Source of the DNA: Esteya vermicola
Taxonomy: Eukaryota > Ascomycota > Sordariomycetes > Ophiostomatales > Ophiostomataceae
Direction of reading: 5' to 3'
DNA: 64,000 nt
NCBI GenBank assembly: GCA_002778215.1
Contig: PCDM01000011.1
Location: forward strand, 372,001-436,000
The notes beneath the pieces are model-generated. The model was not told the origin of the DNA. It made no database searches and saw nothing but the letters and a program-made list of their open reading frames with translations. Below, in pieces: positions 63,602-64,000 of the stretch; the first letter of the stretch is position 1; each line of letters begins with the position of its first letter. A program made the position numbers and the translations under genes.

Positions 63602-64000
63602 TCAGCACCGGAAATACTGCCGCTCGATCCACCGCTCCTCAATGTCGTCCACCACATGGCACGCGACCACGGCAATCTCGGGGAAGCAACTCGTCAGCCG
63701 GTGCAGGCCCATGCGGCCGGCCGAGTACGTGGCCAGGACGATGCGGTCCTGGGCGACGCCGTGGTCCAGCAGCACCTGCACAGCCATGAGCGCCGAGCCG
63801 CCCGAGGACATTTGTGCGTCGAGCAGCAGCACGGTCTCGTGGCTGTCAATGTCGCGGCCGAGCTTCTGGTACCGCAGCTCGGGCTCGCCCGTGCGCACAT
63901 TGGACTCGATCAGGATGTGGCCGAGGCGGCAGTCGGGGATGACACGCTGCAAGCCGGTCTTGAGAGCGGCGCCACCGCGCTCGAGCACGACGGCGCTGAT
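63602..64000 (-). CDS. UPRT-domain protein, C-terminal part (probably uridine kinase/UPRT-like)
   Basis: Partial: the frame is open to the window edge at 64000 (133 codons seen, about 132 aa before the stop). UPRT-like domains salvage uracil to UMP. Visible blocks: RLGHILIESNVRTGEPELRY, LLLDAQMSSGGSALMAVQVL (PRPP-binding-loop region; the usual LDPMLATGGSA becomes LDAQMSSGGSA), and LATYSAGRMGLHRLTSCFP. The C-terminus ends ERWIERQYFRC, not the GDFGDRYFG end of true UPRTs, which fits the non-catalytic UPRT-like tail of fungal uridine kinases (URK1 type). Whether an N-terminal P-loop kinase is present lies outside the window. It would complement the NCS1 permease in pyrimidine salvage, though 34 kb away. 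Confidence 0.75.
   Translation of the reverse strand: MSAVVLERGGAALKTGLQRVIPDCRLGHILIESNVRTGEPELRYQKLGRDIDSHETVLLLDAQMSSGGSALMAVQVLLDHGVAQDRIVLATYSAGRMGLHRLTSCFPEIAVVACHVVDDIEERWIERQYFRC

Noticed and set aside
1..64000. Search for CRISPR arrays, rRNA, 5S rRNA and complete transposons
   Set aside because: The tandem repeats seen lack CRISPR spacing, I did not see 5S or tRNA internal promoter patterns, and no transposase or reverse transcriptase reading frames or terminal repeats were found by eye.

Overview
The window is nuclear DNA of a filamentous ascomycete (Pezizomycotina, most likely a Sordariomycete; this is inference). The evidence is short spliceosomal introns of roughly 45-175 nt with GTRNGT donors, CTAAC/CTGAC branch points and YAG acceptors; GC-rich coding sequence with long spurious antisense frames; CT-rich leaders; and typical fungal families (Zn2Cys6 regulator, FSH1 hydrolase, NCS1 permease, DHA1/DHA2 transporters, GH125 mannosidase, ANP1/MNN9 mannosyltransferase). 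I place 25 protein-coding genes, one running off the right edge. I found no rRNA, tRNA, CRISPR array or convincing transposon. All exon joins were read by eye and checked only for frame and splice consensus.

Layout. 0-27.5 kb is a conserved housekeeping block: a small conserved fungal protein, SYF1, V-ATPase subunit D, a U1A/U2B''-type two-RRM protein, a GEA/GBF1 Sec7 ARF-GEF, an ANP1/MNN9 mannosyltransferase, exosome subunit MTR3, TTI2 and FIG4. 28-39 kb is more accessory: an NCS1 nucleobase permease, a PfkB/MAK32-like kinase, a FunK1-type kinase, a DHA1 MFS transporter, an alpha-ketoglutarate-dependent xanthine dioxygenase (XanA type), and a protein joining a putative PD-(D/E)xK nuclease-like region to a divergent kinase. 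39.5-45 kb holds TRS85, a Zn2Cys6 regulator and a divergently transcribed FSH1 serine hydrolase. 46.9-49.7 kb is a secreted polysaccharide deacetylase with three repeated N-terminal modules. 50.5-55.2 kb has an RS-rich protein and a DHA2 transporter. 55.6-64 kb holds the ESCRT-III-like CHM7, RAD18, the DNA polymerase delta subunit POL32, a secreted GH125 alpha-1,6-mannosidase and the C-terminal part of a UPRT-domain (uridine kinase/UPRT-like) protein.

How genes may work together. The permease, PfkB kinase and xanthine dioxygenase sit within about 8.5 kb, with an MFS transporter between them, and would suit uptake and breakdown of purines or nucleosides; this is inference from family membership and proximity. 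RAD18 and POL32 are neighbours and both act in post-replication repair and translesion synthesis. The mannosyltransferase and GH125 enzyme act at opposite ends of mannan metabolism but are 44 kb apart.

Most notable observations: the nuclease-like/kinase fusion (36.8-39.2 kb), the three-module deacetylase, an exon-like 30/41-nt segment with good splice sites inside the xanthine dioxygenase intron, 10-, 11- and 15-nt micro-exons, two tail-to-tail gene pairs whose stop codons are only 11 and 17 bp apart, and an excess of the palindrome TCACGTGA (8 copies, about 1 expected).
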